From positions 1 to 8,452 of the forward strand of contig JAFDVT010000386.1 in assembly GCA_018268875.1 (NCBI GenBank): a DNA stretch of 8,452 nucleotides, in the 5' to 3' direction. Positions within the stretch are counted from its first letter, which is position 1; each line of letters opens with the position of its first letter. A program made the position numbers and the translations under genes. The notes under the pieces are model-generated. The model did not search any database and was not told the DNA's origin. It was given only the letters and a program-made list of their open reading frames with translations. This DNA is from Acidobacteriota bacterium. Its GTDB lineage: Bacteria > Acidobacteriota > Terriglobia > Bryobacterales > Bryobacteraceae. This document shows, in pieces, positions 4,038 to 8,452 of the stretch.

Positions 4038-7030
4038 TGTCGAAACTCGTCCAATTGAACCCGAATCAGCCGGGTCCGAAATACTGGCGCTCGCTCGGCG
4101 AGTTGTATAACAAGCCGGAATTTCGCGCCTGGGTGGACCGTGAGTTCGCCGGCGGCGCCGCCGAAACGATGGATCACGGCTCGCGCCGCAATGTCCTTAA
4201 GGTGATGGCCGCTTCGTTCGGTCTGGCCGGGCTCACTGCCTGCCGCCGTCCGGAAGACAAGCTGTTGCCGTTTTCGCGCGGCGTGGAAGGGCGAATCCCC
4301 GGCAAGCCGGAAATGTATGCCTCGCAGGTGACCTTTTCCGGTGTTTCGACTGGAATTCTGGTCGAAACCAACGACGGACGCCCGACCAAAATTGAAGGTA
4401 ACGACACGCATCCCACCTCGTTCGGCGCCACCAATACGCTGACGCAGGCGTCGGTGCTCGACCTCTACGATCCGGACCGTTCGAAGCAGGTTCTGGCCCG
4501 CGGCAGCGATGCCAGCTGGGTGTCTCTGCAGGAAGCGGTCAAGGCTTTAAATATCGGCGACGGCGCGCATATCGCGGTGTTGTCCGAGCTGGTCGGTTCC
4601 CCGTCGCTCGATGCGATGCGCAAGTCGGTTCTTGCCAAGTATCCCAAGCTCAAGTGGGTGGAGTGGGAGCCGGTCTCCTATTCGGGTCCGCAGGCGGGCG
4701 CGATGCTGGCGTTTGGCCAACCGCTCGAGTCCCTGCCGCAGATCGACAAGGCCAAAGTCATTCTGTCGCTCGATTACGACTTCCTCGGTATCGACGCTTC
4801 CTCGCTTCTGCCGACGCGGCAATTTGCCGACGGCCGGCGCATTAGCGAGCATGTCGAAGCGATGAATCGCCTGTATGTGGTCGAAGGGCAGTTCTCGCTC
4901 ACCGGTGGCGCGGCGGATCATCGCCTGCGCATGCGGGTGTCGGACGTAAAGTCGTTCGCGATGCAGTTGGGCGAGGCGTTCGGCGTGCTTCCGGCCGGCC
5001 TCAACGTCCTGGGCAACACGGACAAGAAAACCAAGTTCCTGAATGCGGTTGTTAAGGATCTGAAGGCGAACTCGGGCGCGGCGGTGGTTGTCGCCGGTCC
5101 CCGCCAGCCGGCGATCGTGCATGCGATCGCGCATCTGATCAATGGCGCACTGTCGGCTCCGGTAGTGTACGCGGCCAGTCCCGCTCCCGGCGCGATGGAT
5201 GCGGTTGCCGGGATCAAGCAGTTGACCGCCGAAATCAATAGCGGCGCGGTTACGACGCTTGTGATCCTGGGCGGAAACCCCGCCTTTACGGCTCCCGCGG
5301 ATCTGCGGTTTGCCGATGCGCTCGGCAAGGTTGGCAATTCGATCCACCTCGGTCTCGATGTGGATGAGACGGCAAAGATCGCCAGTTGGCACGTGCCGCA
5401 GGCGCACCCGCTCGAATGCTGGGGCGACGGCCGCGCGGTGGACGGTACGGTCTCGATTCAGCAGCCGATGATCGCGCCGTTGTATGGCGGCAAGAGTCCC
5501 ATCGAGCTGATTGATATGGTCTTCAACGGCAACGCCAATCCCAAGGGTGGCGATCTGGTGAAGCGCCACTGGCTGGGGCAGTTTGCGGGCACGGGCGACA
5601 AGGAAAATGCCTGGCGTACGGCAGTGCACGACGGCGTCATTCCGGGCACCACCGGGTCGACCGCCCTCAAGCCGGCGCTGAACGCCGAGCGGGTTCGCGC
5701 GGCGGCGGCCGCGGAGCCAAAGCCGACAGGCCAGGGTTTTGAAGTGAGTTTCTATCCGTCGGCCACCTGCTACGACGGCCGTTTTGCGAACAACGGCTGG
5801 ATGCAGGAATGCCCGGATCCGATGACCAAGATCGTATGGGGCAACGCCGCGCTGGTGTCGCCGAAAACGATGCGCGACAAGAATCTCGCGAATGACGATC
5901 TGGTGCGGATCAATGTCAATGGCCAGTCCCTGACGATTCCGGTGATGGTGCAGCCCGGTATGGCGGACAACGCCGTATGGCTCAACCTCGGATACGGCCG
6001 CAAAGAAGTGGGCCGCGTCGGCGAAGGCGTCGGATTTAACAGCTACGCGATTCGGACCACCAACGGCTACTGGGTGGCCGAAGGCGCTTCGGTCGAAAAA
6101 GAAGGCGGCACGTTCCGCGTCGCGACGACGCAGGAATGGAACTCGATGACGGAGCCCCAGCTTCCCATCGGTACACCGAAGACCCGCCCGATCGTTCGCG
6201 AAGCAACCCTCGACGAGTACAAGAAGAATCCCAAGTTCGCCGAAGAGATGGTGGAGCACCCGCCGCTGGTGAGCCTATATCCCGAATGGAGCTACGACAA
6301 GGGCTTCCAGTGGGGCATGGCGATCGATCTGAACGCCTGCACGGGTTGCAATGCCTGCATCATCGCCTGCCAGGCGGAAAACAACATCCCGATCGTCGGC
6401 AAGACCGAAGTGATGCGCGGCCGCGAAATGCACTGGATCCGTATGGACCGGTACTACACGGGGCCCGAGGACGAGCCGCAGTCGGTTTCGCAGCCGGTCA
6501 ACTGCATGCAGTGCGAAAACGCGCCGTGCGAAAACGTGTGCCCGGTGGCGGCCACGGTGCACTCGCCCGAAGGGTTGAACGACATGGCGTACAACCGCTG
6601 CGTTGGAACCCGCTACTGCGCCAACAACTGTCCATACAAGGTTCGCCGCTTCAACTTCCTGAACTGGCACAAGAACATTACGGAAGTGGAAAAGATGGTC
6701 CACAATCCCGACGTCAGCGTGCGTATGCGAGGCGTCATGGAAAAGTGCACCTACTGCACGCAGCGCATCTCGGAGAAAAAGATTACGTTGAAAGCGGAGG
6801 CCCGGCGGGAGAACAAGCCGGTGGTCCTCAAGGACGGCGAATTGCAGACGGCCTGCCAGCAGAGCTGCCCGGCTGGGGCGATCGCCTTTGGAAACATTCT
6901 CGACCCTGAAAGCAAGGTCGCGAAGCTGAAGAAGCAGGAGCGTAACTACGCCATGCTCGCGGAATTGAACGTCAAGCCGCGAACGACGTATCTGGCAAAG
7001 CTCCGCAACCCCAATCCGGAGTTGGCATAA
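4037..7030 (+). CDS. actB: Alternative complex III subunit ActB, molybdopterin oxidoreductase-like/iron-sulfur fusion
   Basis: A 997-residue fusion protein, the usual ActB length. An N-terminal extension ('KYWRSLGELYNKPEFRAWVDREF' region, residues 16-37) precedes a Tat-type signal, SRRNVLKVMAAS (49-60), ending in lipobox-like LTAC (C69). This is the 'TAT-variant-translocated molybdopterin oxidoreductase' arrangement. Residues about 70-720 resemble the molybdopterin oxidoreductase fold; in this family it carries no molybdenum cofactor. The C-terminal part (about 755-997) is ferredoxin-like with cysteines 768, 771, 774, 778; 823, 826, 831, 835; 855, 861, 865; 904, 907, 940, 944. These 15 fit three [4Fe-4S] and one [3Fe-4S] cluster, as known for ActB. 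It carries electrons from the quinol site at ActC to the ActA hemes. ATG at 4037 shares one base with the actA stop (TAATG). The frame continues upstream into actA, but the Tat region fixes this start. Confidence 0.95.
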   Translation: MSKLVQLNPNQPGPKYWRSLGELYNKPEFRAWVDREFAGGAAETMDHGSRRNVLKVMAASFGLAGLTACRRPEDKLLPFSRGVEGRIPGKPEMYASQVTFSGVSTGILVETNDGRPTKIEGNDTHPTSFGATNTLTQASVLDLYDPDRSKQVLARGSDASWVSLQEAVKALNIGDGAHIAVLSELVGSPSLDAMRKSVLAKYPKLKWVEWEPVSYSGPQAGAMLAFGQPLESLPQIDKAKVILSLDYDFLGIDASSLLPTRQFADGRRISEHVEAMNRLYVVEGQFSLTGGAADHRLRMRVSDVKSFAMQLGEAFGVLPAGLNVLGNTDKKTKFLNAVVKDLKANSGAAVVVAGPRQPAIVHAIAHLINGALSAPVVYAASPAPGAMDAVAGIKQLTAEINSGAVTTLVILGGNPAFTAPADLRFADALGKVGNSIHLGLDVDETAKIASWHVPQAHPLECWGDGRAVDGTVSIQQPMIAPLYGGKSPIELIDMVFNGNANPKGGDLVKRHWLGQFAGTGDKENAWRTAVHDGVIPGTTGSTALKPALNAERVRAAAAAEPKPTGQGFEVSFYPSATCYDGRFANNGWMQECPDPMTKIVWGNAALVSPKTMRDKNLANDDLVRINVNGQSLTIPVMVQPGMADNAVWLNLGYGRKEVGRVGEGVGFNSYAIRTTNGYWVAEGASVEKEGGTFRVATTQEWNSMTEPQLPIGTPKTRPIVREATLDEYKKNPKFAEEMVEHPPLVSLYPEWSYDKGFQWGMAIDLNACTGCNACIIACQAENNIPIVGKTEVMRGREMHWIRMDRYYTGPEDEPQSVSQPVNCMQCENAPCENVCPVAATVHSPEGLNDMAYNRCVGTRYCANNCPYKVRRFNFLNWHKNITEVEKMVHNPDVSVRMRGVMEKCTYCTQRISEKKITLKAEARRENKPVVLKDGELQTACQQSCPAGAIAFGNILDPESKVAKLKKQERNYAMLAELNVKPRTTYLAKLRNPNPELA

Positions 7031-7031
7031 C

Positions 7032-8452
<1,421 letters not shown>

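Noticed and set aside
4547..6259. 570-codon minus-strand frame inside actB
   Set aside because: Long antisense frames are common opposite GC-rich genes. The product is Arg/His-rich without motifs, while actB is unambiguous.

Overview
The window most likely comes from a GC-rich member of the Acidobacteriota, with a Solibacter/Bryobacter-like lineage as the best guess. Two things point there. The act-type respiratory operon on the right reads like the alternative complex III (ACIII) loci common in that phylum. The first gene encodes an exported glycine-zipper protein of a layout (export signal, compact beta-rich part, glycine zipper, closing 'PSETVLTF' motif) that I know mainly from Acidobacteriota. 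This assignment is by recognition, not by a search.

Layout. 1-149: GC-rich upstream DNA with no supported gene. 150-710 (+): small secreted glycine-zipper protein. 766-3081 (-): a compact three-gene unit that converges on the first gene and diverges from the respiratory operon. In transcription order it holds a 545-residue cysteine-rich protein of unknown function, a 117-residue helical protein and a 101-residue protein with an Ig-like, carboxypeptidase-regulatory-type fold. The two small proteins resemble accessory proteins I associate with type VI secretion/VgrG and polymorphic-effector neighbourhoods, so the large protein is a candidate effector or cargo. No secretion core gene is present here to prove it. 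3082-3389: a divergent regulatory region with two overlapping, mutually exclusive inverted repeats, a sigma70-like promoter and a small palindrome near the predicted start of transcription.

3390-8452 (+): the start of an ACIII operon, the quinol:electron-acceptor oxidoreductase that replaces cytochrome bc1. ActA is a membrane-anchored pentaheme cytochrome c. ActB fuses a cofactor-less molybdopterin-oxidoreductase-like part to an iron-sulfur part with 15 cysteines, which fits three [4Fe-4S] and one [3Fe-4S] cluster. ActC is an NrfD/PsrC-type integral membrane quinol-binding subunit, still open at the window edge. The genes are tightly coupled: actA/actB overlap by one base in TAATG, and actB/actC are one base apart. 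Electrons would go from quinol at ActC through the ActB clusters to the ActA hemes and on to a cytochrome c or terminal oxidase. The remaining act genes, and perhaps cytochrome oxidase genes, are expected just beyond the right edge.

The respiratory operon is well explained by known biology. The part with real unknowns is the minus-strand trio and the divergent regulatory region beside it.
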